DNA from: JAYWIG01 sp043789035
Lineage (GTDB): Bacteria > Pseudomonadota > Gammaproteobacteria > Burkholderiales > Burkholderiaceae_E
Assembly (NCBI GenBank): GCA_043789035.1
Contig: JAYWIG010000336.1
Location: 1-6,270 of the forward strand
Direction: 5' to 3'
Length of the DNA: 6,270 nt
Part shown: positions 6,210 through 6,270 of the stretch, piece after piece
Layout of the letters: the number at the start of each line of letters is the position of its first letter
Position numbering within the stretch: position 1 is the stretch's first letter
Translations under genes and position numbers: made by a program
The notes under the pieces: generated by a model
What the model was told of the DNA's origin: nothing
The model's database searches: none
What the model saw: only the letters and a program-made list of their open reading frames with translations

Positions 6210-6270
6210 ATGGCTGTTGTTTCTCTTATTCGACGTCCCACGCTTCGGTTATCACCCCATGATGATGTGG
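6210..6270 (+). CDS. Start of a divergent gene, possibly an altronate/galactarate dehydratase (UxaA/GarD) family protein (3'-truncated by the window)
   Basis: Only 20 codons are visible: ATG at 6210, then an open frame to the window end, beginning MAVVSLIRRP and continuing TLRLSPHDDV. An in-frame stop at 6177-6179 lies upstream with no other ATG between, and AGG at 6200-6202 is a plausible weak ribosome binding site 7 bases before the ATG. The pattern Pro-x-hydrophobic-Arg-Leu-x-Pro-x-Asp-x-Val resembles the N-terminal SAF-type domain of altronate and galactarate dehydratases, which typically begins with IRLHPxDNV. If so, it would dehydrate a sugar acid to a 2-oxo-3-deoxy acid, which the neighbouring aldolase could then cleave. 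With so little sequence, the family is tentative and the presence of a gene is moderately sure. Confidence 0.45.
   Translation, partial: MAVVSLIRRPTLRLSPHDDV

Overview
The window looks like ordinary chromosomal DNA from a proteobacterium, most probably a Betaproteobacterium of moderate GC content. That guess rests on remembered resemblance of the symporter, its small subunit and the TPR protein to betaproteobacterial homologues; no search was run. I see no mobile element, CRISPR array, phage gene, tRNA or rRNA. Coding density is very high, and the longest stretch without a gene is the 215 bases from 908 to 1122.

Left part, plus strand. An RluA-type RNA pseudouridine synthase runs in from beyond the left edge and ends at 907. 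After a spacer with no convincing promoter comes a tight two-gene unit: a small VOC-fold (glyoxalase/bleomycin-resistance type) protein at 1123-1491, overlapped by ATGA with a DinB-fold putative metalloenzyme at 1488-1985. Both folds are typical of resistance and detoxification proteins, but the substrate is unknown.

Middle and right part, minus strand. Reading leftwards from 6127 there are five genes: an HpcH/HpaI-family aldolase, a 94-residue protein with two membrane segments, a protein built of five TPR repeats, a DUF4212 small symporter subunit, and a large sodium:solute symporter of the VC_2705 subfamily. Gaps are 63, 43 and 32 bases, then a 4-base overlap. The last four probably form one operon around a two-subunit membrane transporter; whether the aldolase belongs to it is unclear. 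The symporter stop codon directly abuts the DinB stop codon, so the two units converge with no bases between them.

Right edge. A divergent gene starts at 6210 and leaves the window after 20 codons. Its N-terminus resembles the start of altronate/galactarate dehydratases, which would fit sugar-acid breakdown together with the aldolase.

No clearly new system is visible. The points most worth a second look are an EF-hand-like loop and a long charged insert in the symporter, and the two small uncharacterised genes upstream of it.
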